Shown here piece after piece: positions 12,263 to 24,540 of a stretch of 64,000 nt of DNA. The position numbers and the translations under genes were made by a program. Origin of the DNA: Dasypus novemcinctus (Eukaryota; Chordata; Mammalia; Cingulata; Dasypodidae); the NCBI RefSeq assembly GCF_030445035.2, contig NC_080673.1, forward strand, positions 184,989,216-185,053,215, given 5' to 3'. Numbering within the stretch: position 1 is the stretch's first letter; each line of letters opens with the position of its first letter. The notes under the pieces are model-generated. The model was not told the DNA's origin and ran no database searches. It was given only the letters and a program-made list of their open reading frames with translations.

Positions 12263-14160
12263 GACAAGTTGGCCTTTTTAAACTGAATCAAAAGGAGGGC
12301 CATGAACCTCTGTGTCTCAGAGAATTGAAGGGCGCTCTCTCTTGTTTCAGTGAAAACAACATGAATTTGGAGATAATAGTATCATGGCCTAACCTTATTA
12401 CTTTTCCATTAGGACTCTGCCCACTGCGTTTAGCTTTCAATCTCCCTGCATTTCTGAAATTAACTTCATGTTATTCAACCAACGCTGGACTGAGCTGACT
12501 TACATTTTAATTAACAGGTGTTTTCATGAGACACAATGCAGACACATTCATTTCCAAAGACTATTTTGGTAGTTCTGGCACAGCCAATGTCACTGCATGT
12601 GGTTGACTTGCATCTATGTAAGAGATGAGAGTTGCTGGAACTATAATGCATATGGGCCATTGACTGAACCATCTGAGGAATTTTTAATTAGTGTGAATAT
12701 GGTTTTCAATAATTTATATGGATCCATTATTTTCTAGTGCTTAAGTACATAGAGGGAACTAATCGAATGGGTTTTATTTTCTGGAAGACCCTGAATGCTT
12801 TCAGATAACCCAACAATTCTTCAAATAAAGTTATACCTCCATGCAAGTCATTATCTTTAAGCCACACTTATCAAATGCATACCCATACATTGAAGAGATG
12901 TGGTTTCCATCAGTAATCATGCACAGCAAATCATCTGTTCTTGAGTGTTCAGCCAAAAGAACCTCACATTTAACCAGCAAATATGCAGGCAGATGGCAGG
13001 GTAAAAAATGGGGTTCTTGACGATGGTTCTGAGGCAGTGCTTAAATCTGTTGGGAGGCAGAGAAATAAATTTTAAACTTAAGTTGTATTCTTTGCTGGGA
13101 GTCAACCATGTCAGGGAATGTCTGACAAATAGGTGGAAGGGAAATGGCAGAAATCTATTTTTCTACCAAGTACTAGAGAAGAGTCACCTGGGAGAGAACA
13201 TAATTATTTCTAAGACTGATCTGGGATCCTGACCTGAGATGAGTTCCCTTGAGGTTGATGTGGTGATCTTGAAGGTCCTCAGAGACATAAAGATGGACAT
13301 AAAGATCTAGTGGGAGAATGCCACTATTTTAGAAGAGCATAATATTATGGAGGAAGATGCCAAATTCATACCATTTTCTCCCTAAGATAAAAGATGAGGT
13401 ATCAAAGAAATTTTGTTCTTGGGAACCCCATTTGGGGCTCTGTTCCTGGACACACAGGGGCCCAGGTTCACTCTGTAGAACTTGGATGGGAAAGTTTGAA
13501 TAGTGCTAACTATCCGAAAGGAAGAGATGGTCAAACAGATTGCCGGCATCTTGTGAATTGACTCTATTGTTGGAAAGAGAATAATAGGGATTCTAAGAGA
13601 AGAACCTTGTCAATCATTCAGATTTTAACCTACAACCTTAACCCCCACTTCCTATACACTAAAACCACTGTAAACTATTGGGCCACAAGACAAATCCATT
13701 TTTGTGCTGATGTCACAAGTGTAACACAACAGATGGTGACAAAGCAGTCTCTCCACTTTGGCACAGATCCCAGAATTACTCTGGCACACCAAAGGCAACT
13801 GTATATTAGAAATACCAAGTTTTAGGTGGCTGTGATGTCTTTTAGATATATGGGTGACAGTGCCTAGTAGTGGCTATATCTGTGGATGATATTGCTCAGA
13901 AGGTAGAAGGGTGCTAGAAGGTGAGAAGGGTGGTATGACAACATTGCTTGTATCAATGGAATTAGTAAAGAATTACCACACAGCCTCCTGGGTATATCAG
14001 ACAGTGATTATACACTTCCTTTGCCAAAGGCTGAGGTGTGTGTACACAGGGATATGGAAGACACCCCATGAGAATTCTCAGAATAAGTGGCAGAAATTTT
14101 CAGGGGGCCTAGAAGCCTGCAGTAGCAGATTTGGGTGAGAGCCAGAAAAATAATAATCAT
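12263..14160. other. Unassigned sequence
   Basis: No gene or repeat is recognised. The 12400-12760 part is low-repeat, AT-rich and could be old unique sequence. Short frames (72-75 codons) are unremarkable. Confidence 0.35.
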
Positions 14161-14164
14161 TGGA

Positions 14165-14425
14165 ACCATAAAAATAACAGCTATTGAGTGTATGGTGGGT
14201 GAGGCTTTGTGCCAAGTGTTTTACATTCAGTGTCTCCTTCAGTCCTCACAATAACTCTTTGAGTTAAATACCTTTATTATATCCATGATACAGTTGAGGA
14301 AACTGATGCATCATAAGTTTGACTTACTTTGTAAGGGACACTGTCAGCATTGAATCCTGATTTGTTCCTTACTCCTGGTCTAAGCTCTTAAACTCTATAT
14401 TATGCTGCCTCTCAGGTTATTACTA
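14165..14425 (-). repeat. MIR SINE, antisense
   Basis: MIR antisense order: cagctattgagtgtatggtg, then cctcacaataactctttgag, then acagttgaggaaactgatgc, ending with tattatgctgcctctcag. A typical decayed MIR. Confidence 0.75.
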
Positions 14426-15174
14426 TAATAAGACCCCTTCTTTGGTCACTCATACATTTGTTTGTATGAGTATTTGCTTAGCAACAATAATATATTAATT
14501 GGGGATACCATTTTAAAAATTTTGCTTTTATACCTGAAGATACACCTATACATTTCTACTTAAATATCATATATTCACATTGATAAATAACTATAGAAGT
14601 AAAGGTGTAGACTTTCTCAAAAGTAGATTTATATATTAATAAAGACTGGTATTGTGGAATAAGCATTCTTATTGTTGTTTAGGATGGCTTCAAATAAGAA
14701 AATTAGGAAGCGGAAAGTACTTGTGAACTTCCTGGTAGGTGGCAAGTATGAATTTCATACTGAATCCTCACTTCAACCTTGTAAGATTGAATAATGAACA
14801 AATCTATTCATTCTATAGATGTGGGGCAGGAGGCTCTAACTTAAGACCACCCACTTTATCACTGTGGTCAACATCTAGTAAGATGCTAGAAAATGGAAAA
14901 GGTCACCCTTTCATTAGTCTTCAAACATTGTTAAACACAGAGGACCTATTTATTCAATTCTTTCAAAAGAAAACAAAAACAAAGCAAAACGGAAAACACT
15001 TGTGGAGTACCTGGTAGGTACCAGGTCCTCTTCTAGGTGCTGGGTGTTTCTTAGCATCTAGTTTACACAAATCCTATTGTCCTAAAGAATAAACAGAACA
15101 TGTGCAGATGGTCAGTTAATAGGTTGGAAGTACAAGTTTGTATAGGAATAAAAGGGAGAAAGAAACTATACTTG
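14426..15174. other. Mostly unassigned sequence
   Basis: A weak antisense MIR-like stretch may lie at 14740-14870 (aatcctcacttcaaccttgt ... attctatagatgtgggg). Otherwise nothing is recognised. Confidence 0.3.
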
Positions 15175-15530
15175 GTGGGCCTGGGAACAGTTTTACAGAG
15201 GAGGTGACATTCAAGAAGATTCTTGAGTAGATTTCTAGGCAAAGAATAAGACAAAGGAAGACAAAGACTATCCAGGAGGCATATAAGAGCTCAGTATGGG
15301 AACAGAAGAATCATCCCTTTAAAGTGGCTGGAAGATTGGGTTCCTGAGAGTGGAAGTAGAGAGAGAACTATGGTGACTTGATTCTGGGACCTGGTTTTGA
15401 AGAATTTTGTATGCCAAGCTAACGAATCTGGCCTTTTTCCTGTGCCTGATAAGAAACCATTAAAGCTTTTACAGAAAATGTGATCAGATTTGGGGGTCAT
15501 AAAGATGCTGTAAAAGATTTGATATGATAT
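15175..15530 (-). repeat. L2 LINE, antisense
   Basis: gaggaggtgacattcaagaa, then catataagagctcagtatgg, then ttttgtatgccaagctaacg, then aaatgtgatcagatttggg follow the antisense L2 order. Diverged, no coding capacity. Confidence 0.6.
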
Positions 15531-15589
15531 GTGACAGCATCAGAAAGGGGACATAAGGGAGAACTTTTGAAAAGGCTAGCCATTTTGGA

Positions 15590-15800
15590 AACATCCTTGA
15601 CTCTTTCTCCTATAACACTGTACAAATGGTCATCAAATCCTAAGAAAATCATGGGCCTGCTCTCTATCCTGATGCCATTTTCATAACTCTTCAATTTATC
15701 CTCTTTTATCTGGGATGTTACCATAGACTCTTGCTCCCAACTTCTAAGCCCTCGGTCTTCTATAGCTCCAGTCAGGAATCACTGTGAATCTCAGATATTA
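15590..15800 (+). repeat. L2 LINE, sense
   Basis: tccttgactctttctcctat, then atggtcatcaaatcctaaga, then tgggatgttaccatagactc are in L2 ORF2 sense order. It is a separate copy from the antisense fragment just upstream. Confidence 0.5.
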
Positions 15801-16224
15801 GGTACCTCTCAGCATACTTGAAATCTCAATTCTTGGAATCCTGCCATACTTTCACATCTTTGCCCAAGCAGACGGAGGCTGTTCTTTGCATGCAGATGAA
15901 CTTTCTAAGAATATGGAATGTTTCCTCATCGATTTGCCCCAAATGGATTATAGTTGGCAGAGATTTTGATGTCTTCACTCTTAGGGATGCTCTGGGAGGA
16001 CTAGGGATGGCTCAAAACATCCAACCACAGATTTAATTGCCTATTTAGCCCCCACTACCCCATGGTTCATACAAATAGTGTCTTTCTCTGTGTGGGTCAT
16101 GATGTGAAAACAAAGTTCAGAAGAACTGGAAAGGAAAGTTTGCTTCTTGGGAATGAGATTCTAGACAAGAACAACATGTAGTTAAAGAAACATACTTCAT
16201 TCAACATTTCCCGCACTAGACTGG
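15801..16224. other. Unassigned sequence
   Basis: Nothing is recognised. The short plus-strand frame at 15818-16036 has no family motif. Confidence 0.3.
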
Positions 16225-16420
16225 ATACATTTCCAGAGATTTGAATTCTGTTCTTGGTCTTCATCATGGCTTGTTTTATGACCTTGGCCAAGTCAATTAA
16301 CCTTTCCATTCCTCAGGTTGACCTCCGTAAACATAGAATAATATATCCCTGCCTGCCTGGCTCCCAGGCATGTGAGGTTGAAAGGGTTAATGGGAGAAAG
16401 CTTAGAAAGTATCCAAAGCA
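16225..16420 (+). repeat. MIR SINE, sense
   Basis: A MIR body is visible: tttatgaccttggccaagtc, then aacctttccattcctcaggt, then gaggttgaaagggttaatg. Diverged. Confidence 0.65.
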
Positions 16421-17184
16421 CAGTTTATCAGAAATTCTACATTATGTTCTGATAGGTAATCTATGAGTGAGTGTGCTAGATAGCAGAGGGCTATGAAATC
16501 TTGGGAAGAAAGATTATTGGGCAGTTATCTCTTTTCCTTGAAAGTCCTCAACTTACAGGTCAATGAGCACCTATGTACCTGGTGATATTCAAGGTTAGAG
16601 GAAACACATGCCTTACTACTGTATTGTATCAAATCAGTTAATTACAGGGCAACCTGTTCTTAACAGCCCCTGAAGGCACTTCCTGACCTTGTAACAGGGC
16701 TTTGAAAAGACACTTTCCAGACAAGGAAATAACCAGACTTGCTAGGGCTTTCTGTGTATTCAGGTATTTACAAGGGGAGCTAAATGCAGCAGTTAGAATT
16801 TCCTTTGAAAGTCACCACACCTCCTCTCTCACTCTGTGATTTCTCAACTTTGCTAGGAAAGAAGGCAATAGCAAGTGGAACTTTGTTTGGGCAGTGTAAT
16901 TACCACACAAAGGGAAACCAGTGATACAACAAGGACCAACTTATTACAGGTGTGTAGCAGAGGTTGAATCCTAGCATTACCTGTAGATAGATTGGGAAAA
17001 CATGGAGAAGATACTATTTTCAATGTCACATTGAGGTCACATTGGCAACGTGTATTAAAGAATGCAGTAAAGAAATACCAATTTGCAAGGGCTGATTGGT
17101 ACACCCAGATTAGAGACTTATCTGGCAGGACCTAGTAAGATTAAACTTCCATGTTCTCTATGAACCAACACTGTCAATTCACAG
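16421..17184. other. Unassigned sequence
   Basis: No gene or repeat is recognised. Confidence 0.35.
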
Positions 17185-17365
17185 CCCTATAGAAACAATA
17201 AGATGTACATAAAGAACCATAAATATGGACAGATGTTCTAGCATGTTTTGTAATGGAACCAAAACAGAAAAAGTCTGGAGATACCTTACATGTAGGGAAT
17301 AGCTAAATAAGCAATAAAATATTCATATTGTGGAATATAATGGGACAAGTTAAAAGAACGTGCGA
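17185..17365 (+). repeat. L1M LINE fragment, sense
   Basis: gggaatagctaaataagcaa, then aatattcatattgtggaata, then atgggacaagttaaaagaac correspond to the L1M segment 'gaatggttaaataaattatgg ... tggaatattatgcag ... ttaaaaagaatg'. Confidence 0.55.
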
Positions 17366-17790
17366 GATCTGTGTCCAATCCATAACCAAATCCTGTTGGT
17401 TCTTCCTCTAAAATATAGTCTGAATCTGAGGAGTTCTCACCAATTTCACCATAGGCACCATCGTCCAAGTCCCCATCCATCCTGGTTGCTGTGAACAAGG
17501 ATAGGTTCAATAGGTTTACTAATCTTCCAGTTTCCTCTATTGCCCCCTACAGTCTCTTTTACACTGAGCAGCCAGAGTGCTTCATTTAAAATGCAAATCT
17601 GATTTATATCCATCATATGGCTTCTCATCACACGTCAAACAATATCTAAGGTTCTCACTCGTACCTGTAAGACGGTATGTGACCAGAGTCCTGGCTGCCT
17701 CACCAAATGAATGTCTTATGATTCTTTTTTCCCTCGCTCCATACCACATAGTAGGTGCTCAACAAAACATTGCTGTATCTTCTGTTCCCT
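17366..17790 (+). repeat. L2 LINE, sense, with 3' end
   Basis: tccaatccataaccaaatcc, then ctctaaaatatagtctgaat, then tgccccctacagtctctttt, then gagcagccagagtgcttcat are sense L2. The 3' end is catagtaggtgctcaacaaa at 17748-17767. An acidic antisense frame at 17286-17510 that looks protein-like is explained by this repeat. Confidence 0.8.
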
Positions 17791-17949
17791 AGAAGAGTGA
17801 AGTCAGCTAGACACACCAGGCTTTCCTGTGGTTAAACATACCAGTCTTCAATTTTAAATGCCTCATGGGTTTTCAGTTGTGTGGTTTACACACGTTAGTA
17901 AATTCCACCTTTACTTTCTTATCTTCTTTCTTTACTTTCTATGTAGACC

Positions 17950-17975
17950 CTGGCCACATAGAATTTTCCTTTGGA
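17950..17975 (+). repeat. 26-bp exact repeat, copy 1
   Basis: A 26-base string beginning ctggccacatag and ending cctttgga occurs here and again, identically and in the same orientation, at 20370-20395. Identity ends abruptly on both sides. No repeat family is recognised at either site. Confidence 0.9.
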
Positions 17976-18110
17976 TAAAAATATGGGGATAATAATGGAA
18001 TCTACCTTATTAAACTATTGTGAAGATTAAATGATGAATATATGCAACATGCAAAGTGCTTAGAACCATGCTTCACGTATAGTAATCTCAATTAATATTG
18101 TATCTACTAT
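17976..18110 (+). repeat. MIR SINE 3' half, sense
   Basis: atatggggataataatggaa, then ttgtgaagattaaatgatga, then aaagtgcttagaaccatgct are the MIR 3' half in order. Confidence 0.7.
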
Positions 18111-18429
18111 TGGAGCCCCTATTTCTTTTTGTTATTTCCTCTTTACATTTTCACAATATCATGTGCTATGGGTGCCATTTTATATAGCATGATCAGAAAG
18201 GGACTACTGATTCGATGATTAAACTAGGAGTTCTGAAGGAAGTGGAGATGCAGACCATGTGGCTTTCTAGGGTAAGAATATTCAAGCAGAGGATATACTT
18301 CAAGGAAATGCCCTGAGGTGGGATCATGCCTAAATGCTTCCTATGAAATAACACATATGACATGTGATGTGGTAAGCACATCTCTTTATATAAAGAGAAA
18401 AAGAAGGATATGGAGAATGCAATATTGAG

Positions 18430-18520
18430 ACTTAACTATGAGCAAGTGCTCTAAGCACTTAACTTTATTATTAATTTAAGCCTCACAACTGTTCTACGAG
18501 GTATGAGTATTCCTGAACGT
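18430..18520 (-). repeat. MIR SINE fragment, antisense
   Basis: gctctaagcacttaacttta, then cctcacaactgttctacgag is a short antisense MIR fragment. Confidence 0.55.
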
Positions 18521-18649
18521 TTCTGAGAGAGCAAGAAGACCAGAGAGGAGTGACTGGAGAGGGAAAAGAGTGGGAGGAGAGCCAGAGATGTGACAGAGTA
18601 GGGTGGGAGGTCAGAAAATGCAGACCCTTGGTGCATTTTCTCACTCAGA

Positions 18650-19110
18650 GTAGGTACTCAGGGAGCTGGAAAAACTAACATTTCTTAGGATGGATCACAG
18701 GGTAGGAACAGGGATACAGAAGTTTTGAGGATAGTGTAGTCATCTGTGTGAGAGATGATGGTGGCTTACATAGGAATATAGATAAGTTTTTGGACTTTTT
18801 TGATCATAGAACCAACAGACTTTGCTGCAAAATTGGACAGGTTGTGTGAGATAAAGAGAGAAGTCAAAGATAACTCCAAGGTTTCTGGCTGAGCAATGAT
18901 GGCCTTAATTAGGTTGCTATTTCTTGCATTTACTGAATAACTATAGCAAGAGCAGTTTGGTGACCAGGAGGTACAATCAACAATCTGTTTTGACTTCCAG
19001 TTGGAGATGTCAAATAAACAGTTGGATATAAGAGTCTTGATTTCTTGGGAGAAGGTGAAGGAGATTAAAAACTCAACATTTGATTTTCTAGAACTCAACC
19101 TTGTGAAAGA
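18650..19110 (-). repeat. L2 LINE, antisense
   Basis: gagagatgatggtggcttac, then aagataactccaaggtttct, then ggctgagcaatgatgg, then gttggagatgtcaaataaac, then agttggatataagagtcttg match consecutive antisense L2 blocks. One of the better-preserved L2 stretches here. Confidence 0.75.
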
Positions 19111-19635
19111 CCGAAAATCACTTTGTTGTCACTGGGATGTGTGGTATGTGTGAGGCAGAGGAAAGAGGGATTCTTTCCTGTTTTTTATTCTTCTCTGAAT
19201 TTCAGGATGAAGATATTTCTGTTTGATATGATTATTCTCACCAATTGAGGATCTGAAGGAAAGAAAAAGGTAAGAAGATATTTGTTTTTTTCAGTTTCTA
19301 TTAAAAATAATGCTGACTTTTGAAGAAAACAGGTTAGGAGTTTGGTGACCACAGAGAGAAAGATCTTCTGAGGATTGACAGAATCAGAAATACTTGTAGT
19401 GAGGTAGAAACAAGAAATGGACAAAGCTCTAATGTATAACATGTGACTTCAGTAAGAGGTGCTTAAGGCAAACATCCTTGGAGAGAGAACACAGATACAA
19501 AAATGTATTTGCTAAAACAATCTAAATACTATTAGTTCTGAACTAATTTCAAACATAAATTAAGTATAGTAGTAATATAATTCTTCTTAGCTACTATTAT
19601 TCCTGTAGCTCTTTTTGCTGACTGCCATTGTTTCT
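19111..19635. other. Unassigned sequence, possibly decayed L2
   Basis: This may continue the antisense L2 to its left, but landmarks are too weak to assign. Confidence 0.25.
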
Positions 19636-19639
19636 GAAT

Positions 19640-19750
19640 GCCTCCTATATGCCAAGTACTCTTCTTAGTGCCTAACAGTCATTTATTTATTTGATCCTTA
19701 TGATTTTCTATGATGGTATTGCCATCTCTGTCACTCAAATCAAGATATAA
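19640..19750 (-). repeat. MIR SINE fragment, antisense
   Basis: cctcctatatgccaagtact, then agtgcctaacagtcattt, then gatccttatgattttctatg is antisense MIR order, diverged. Confidence 0.45.
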
Positions 19751-19871
19751 AATTGAGTGCTTACTCTAGTATGGGCAGTTTTGGGACAGAATTCCTAGTT
19801 ATTTCACAAAATATTAAGTACTATTGAAAGAAAATGGTGGCCCAAGTAGGAAATGTTGGGAAATGTTAGAT

Positions 19872-19923
19872 TTAGATAGATATGTAGATAGATAGGTAGA
19901 TAGATAGATAGATAGACAGACAG
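19872..19923 (+). repeat. (GATA)n microsatellite
   Basis: About 52 bp of tandem GATA units with single-base interruptions, grading into GACA at its 3' side. Confidence 0.95.
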
Positions 19924-20985
19924 AATTTAAGCATGCAGTTTTACAGGATTTCTTAGATTATTAATATGATCATGTAATTTGGTGGCTCTATGAAAGTAGG
20001 TATAGCATGGACCGTTTCCTGGTTTCTTGTGCAAAGAACCAATATTTTTTTCTGGAGCTTCTCATAAGTTTATTTCCAGGCAAAACACATTTTGGGGCAT
20101 GCCTCTTCAGGTCATCTTAGCACCAAGAAATGCTGTATGTCTTCAATTCCATTTTTCTGTGGATTTTTTCCCTCAAAATCCTCTTCCTTGGGCTTCTTTT
20201 CTATGTTATATCGCCACTGGCATTTTATGTTATCTTGTATTTATGATTGCTCACTACATCTTGGACCCAGTGTACATTCGATTGATACTTTGTTGCTGGG
20301 CATGCAAACATGATTTCAGTTTGAACATGATTTCAAATTGATGGCTACCCAGACTGTCATGAGTACAGTCTGGCCACATAGAATTTTCCTTTGGACAACT
20401 TCAGGTACAAGTGACCACAATGCCATGATTACCTCTTAGGCATTGTATGCAATGTGTCAGTATGTCAGTACTGGTCTCCACAAGCTCCTCCAAGTTTGGG
20501 CCACTGATGTCTCCATTCATGGGTTCAGCCCAAGCCTAGCTGAAGATTCATTGCTGACTCAAACAGAAGTGTTTACTGTACTCTAAAGCCTTCCTATATT
20601 TGCTGGAGTTTAGTCAATATGGAAATGAGGGCTTGGTGCCCCTTGGGGAGATTGAGGCCTCTCCCCTGGTTTGTGAGTCTCAGTTCTTTGTTCCTATTGG
20701 ATCCAGTCTTTATGGGGTCAGATAATATTTCTCATGATTGAGTTCCTAAATCAATGTATCTTCCAAACCCTCAATTCTGCTTCAGGGTCCCCTTTGGTTC
20801 TTGTTAATGTCCCTCCCTGCAGATTAGGTATTTAACTATGAATTTCAATTCGTGGTCTGGAGCTTGACTGTCCATAGACAGACTTCTCAGACAATGATTT
20901 GCTTAGACTTCTAAGCATTTTTCACTAAGAGCCTTTTCTGTTGTACTTTGCCCTCCATTGTTACAATGACACATCGATGACAACA
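19924..20985. other. Unassigned sequence
   Basis: A 104-codon plus-strand frame at 20027-20341 is hydrophobic with no conserved motif. I do not call it a gene. The second 26-bp copy lies inside at 20370-20395. Confidence 0.35.
20370..20395 (+). repeat. 26-bp exact repeat, copy 2
   Basis: Identical to 17950-17975, about 2.4 kb away in direct orientation. The flanks differ at once on both sides. Confidence 0.9.
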
Positions 20986-20989
20986 ACAG

Positions 20990-21230
20990 AAGTTTCTGTT
21001 TTATGAAAGCTGGCTCTGGACCAGGCTTGTGCTAAGATCGTTATGTACATTATTTTATTTAATAGTCTTATTAGATAAGTACAATTATCCCCATTTTTTC
21101 AGACAAAAAAATATCAGGCCAAATGAATAAACCTGTCAAAGGTGTCGTCCCTACTTAGCGATAGAAACAGGATTCAAACCCAGATATTTATTCCTGAGCG
21201 TGTACTCCTAAGACAGTGCTACCTTCACAT
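20990..21230 (-). repeat. MIR SINE, antisense
   Basis: gcttgtgctaagatcgttat, then agtacaattatccccatttt, then ggattcaaacccagatattt (the tRNA-derived B-box part in antisense), then gacagtgctaccttc. Order and spacing fit MIR. Confidence 0.75.
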
Positions 21231-21364
21231 GCACATTTTGGAAATCAATGATAATGGTTTACCTGAATTTGCTTATTTTTCCATAATCTGAATTTAAATA
21301 ATATTTACTGTAGAAAGCAAAGTTACCTTGTATCAGATTTAACTAATTTGCTTAGTCATTTGGT

Positions 21365-21530
21365 AATTAATCAAACTTTTGCTGAGGCCTAAGTGTCAGA
21401 TACTGTGCTGAGAGTAGGGTATGAGAAATTAATAAAGGACAGTCACTGACTTCAAGGTGCTCCTGGATTTTAATGGAGATAGATATATTGAAAAGATGTA
21501 GAGTATTATGGTTACTGTAATGGGCAGTCA
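21365..21530 (-). repeat. L2 LINE 3' part, antisense
   Basis: cagatactgtgctgagagta, then aattaataaaggacagtcac, then gtgctcctggattttaatgg is the antisense L2 3' part. Confidence 0.55.
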
Positions 21531-22917
21531 TATGTTTAACACTTATACTCCTTTAACTCATTAGAATGATCATTAGTGCTTTGAAAGCACTGCTACCTTA
21601 GTGCCTCTAAGCCCAATAGATCTCAAAAAAAGTAGTGCACTTGCTTATTGTAAGTATGCTGTAGTAACTGTGCAGCTAAGTGATTGAGTGAGATATCACC
21701 TCTTTAGGTGCAAAAGTGATGTGCTCTCCCTCGTGAATCATTTAGAATTCTCTAGAAATGTGAAGAATTGATGATAATCCAAAAAGGAAAAATCAGGTGT
21801 TACTCAAAGTGATCACAGGTGGAATATCTCCTTATAAATTATTTACACACCAGGCTAGACCCTCCACCAGGAAACAGGCTCTGAGTGGAAAGGTCCTTGG
21901 CATATGTAAGGTTTAAACTAGCAAATATTTTCATTTAATGTGTCACCATTTATCATTGGAAGGATATAATAAACAAGTACTTCTACATTGCTAGAGAGGC
22001 AAGATGGTGTCCTCAGGCAACATGGCTGAGAGCCAGGCTGGGAAGGAAGAACCAGAGTGATGGTTTAGCCAAATATTTTCAAGAATGTCATTATGTTAGG
22101 AACAGGAAAGTTGGAGGTGGGAAGGCTATTCACGACACTTCTTTGGTTATGTAAAATTAGAAACATATAAGAAACTTGACAAGATGGACTGCATAGCTTA
22201 CAATCGGTTCTGGTTATTTTTCCATAATATTAAGTGTCTGTTCAAAATATCAGCCTGATTTAATTACTCTAAGGAGAAATTGGGAGTGGTACTTGTATCC
22301 AGGTTTGAATCAGAGAGAGAAGAGCTTCCCTGCTTGTACAGGGTAGAAATGAGTAGGAGAGAGAGAAAATACCAAAGGGAGATATAAAATTCATGGTGTG
22401 AGAGAAAAGTAGGAGAACAAGGAATAGTTCTAATGATCCCAGAATGTTCATCTACTCAAAAATCAAGGATTCCAGTTAGAGATAATTGGTCCCTAGAATT
22501 TTTCAGTTGACAAAAAACAGGAAAACCAATTCTGTTTTGCCTGTATTGTATTAGTCCATCCCATCTTCAGGGAGTTTAGCATGTCATGGTCCCTGGACAA
22601 AGAGGTATTGTTAGCCATAGACAACAGTTGAGTGTGGAGGAGGTAATTTGTTTGCAAACTTCCCCTATTAAACAAAATTATACTGACCTTTCAGAAATCT
22701 TAGAATTTTCTTCTTCCTACCCTTCAGTTCTGACAGCTCATTCTTGACATACTAACAGAGTATATTCAGCTTTCTAAATCCTGATGTGGCAGTACTGTTG
22801 GGACTTGGTGGGAGAATAGTACTAAGTTTTAGTCAATGGCATCGATCAATAATTGCATCCTGTTTTCCATGGTCCTTGTCCTTGTCTTATTGCCTGCTAA
22901 AAGAGAAAGGTAAATGT
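21531..22917. other. Unassigned sequence
   Basis: No gene, RNA or repeat is recognised. Short frames are not coding-like. Confidence 0.35.
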
Positions 22918-23050
22918 GTTTAATCATTTATTCAATCAAATATCTTCATTTTGCTCAACCTGTAGACCAGGAATATTGCCAGAAGAGTTTGGGCAATTAT
23001 TTCTAGACACAGTCCCCATCCTCCGTGGTCAACGGTAGAAACAGGCAAGA
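22918..23050 (-). repeat. Possible L2 LINE 3' end, antisense
   Basis: tttaatcatttattcaatca, then ttgctcaacctgtagaccag resembles an antisense L2 start, strongly diverged. Confidence 0.3.
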
Positions 23051-23222
23051 CATAATTTTTTTAAAAGATATTTTACATTATTTTTATTACTAAGTGTTTG
23101 AAATCTGATGTGTGTTTTACACTTATAGCACATCTCTATTTAGACTAGTCACATTTCAAGTGCTTATAGCTGTGACATGGCAAGGGTCTCTCTTATTAGA
23201 TAGTGAAGGTCTAGCCAATTTG

Positions 23223-24540
23223 TTTTTTTTTTTTAATTTTTTTTTCTAATTTTTAATTTTGTCTTCAAAAAAGTTTTAGATCACAGAAATTCACATATAC
23301 AATATAGGGGACTCCCATATATCCAATATCAAACCCTTTCCCCCTTCCCTAAAAATGATCTTTTTACATGTCCATGTTATATTTGCTACAGTTGATGTAT
23401 AGATTTTGAAACATAGCTTTCAAACATGGTTCCATTTTGGTTTACATTATGGTTTATATTTTAGACTATACAAATTTCTAAATTTTTATTTTTTTTTATT
23501 TTTTTACATTTTAGCTTATAAACTTGTATACATTTTGGTGTACATTAACTTGTACTATATCCATCATTATATGATCTTGTGGAGCACTTCCATTGCCCCC
23601 CAGTTGCCCCACTTTCATCTATTCTTTACCTCTCTCCCCCTCCCCTCAGGGCCCACAGTGACAATCAATCTTCACTACTTGAAGGACCAGATTTAAGATA
23701 TTTACATCAATGCTGGGGGCTTGACATACTAGACTGCCCTAACACATTGGGAGACACTGATTCTCTTGAGGGACACATTTCTTTCCATTTGAGAACATCA
23801 GGTCTCCCCAGGACATGGGTACACCTTCACACTCATTGTATGGTCTCCACCCAATGATTTAACACACTATGGTAAACTGAGCACTCACACACTCCCTAGA
23901 AGTGTGCCCCCATGCCAGCTGCCCCCCTTAAGCACTTTAAACATGTAATCCTTCCTTATTATATTTTCTAAAGAGTTTTCTCAACCTTATAGTTTCAAAC
24001 ATATACCTGAGATTCTCCCTTATTCAACTATTCCCCCTGGCCTTTCCTCCAATTCACTGGGTCATCTGAACCATCCTCCCAACTCTAGCCCCCCTCAAGC
24101 CCTCAAAGCTCCACCCAATGGTATCCCTATGCCCCCATCTTATCTCTTCCCTGTACAAATACTTACCTCCAGCTTATCATAGACTTCACCCATGTAGGCG
24201 TCAACTCACAACCTTCCTTCCTCTCCCCCCGCAAATTCCTTTAAGCCTATCTTCCAGTCTGTAGTTCTGTGAAACAGCTTGGTTTGCTTGTTTCATATCG
24301 GAGACGTCAAGTAGTATTTGTCCTTCAATGCCTGGCATGCTTCACTCAACATAAGGCCCTCATGTTTCATCCATATTATTACATGTGCTTGTACTATATT
24401 CCTTCTCATAGCTGAGTAGTATTCCATTGTATATATATACCACATTTTATTTATCCATTCATTTGATGGGCATTTGGGTTGATTCCAACTTTTGGTAATA
24501 GTGAATAATGCTGCTATGAACATTGGTGTGCATTAAGACA
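23223..24540 (-). mobile_element. 5'-truncated L1 LINE with 3' UTR and poly-A, antisense
   Basis: Read on the minus strand, this is the end of L1 ORF2 followed by about 1 kb of 3' UTR and a poly-A tail (poly-T on the plus strand, from 23223). ORF2 landmarks in antisense are tgagtagtattccattgtat (24413-24432) and ttgggttgattccaactttt (24475-24494). The UTR differs from the older L1M ends elsewhere in the window and is better preserved, suggesting a younger L1. The body ends abruptly near 24540, a normal 5' truncation. I found no clear target duplication. Confidence 0.85.
24293..24540 (-). pseudogene. L1 ORF2 C-terminal fragment
   Basis: An open 76-codon frame on the minus strand carries the L1 ORF2 C-terminal signature KMWYIYTMEYYSAM and ends in a stop at 24293-24295. 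Upstream of its first methionine the frame runs to the 5' truncation point. ORF2 is normally near 1,270 residues, so over 90% is missing, including the endonuclease and RT domains. Confidence 0.85.

Noticed and set aside
17286-17510. Acidic, protein-like minus-strand frame with an apparent splice acceptor upstream
   Set aside because: The region is sense L2 (and L1M at its end); the frame is an antisense read of those repeats.
19872-19923. Possible CRISPR-like array
   Set aside because: A simple GATA tetranucleotide repeat without spacers; the genome is mammalian.
20027-20341. 104-codon hydrophobic frame resembling a membrane protein
   Set aside because: No family motif and a length within chance for AT-rich DNA; not supported.
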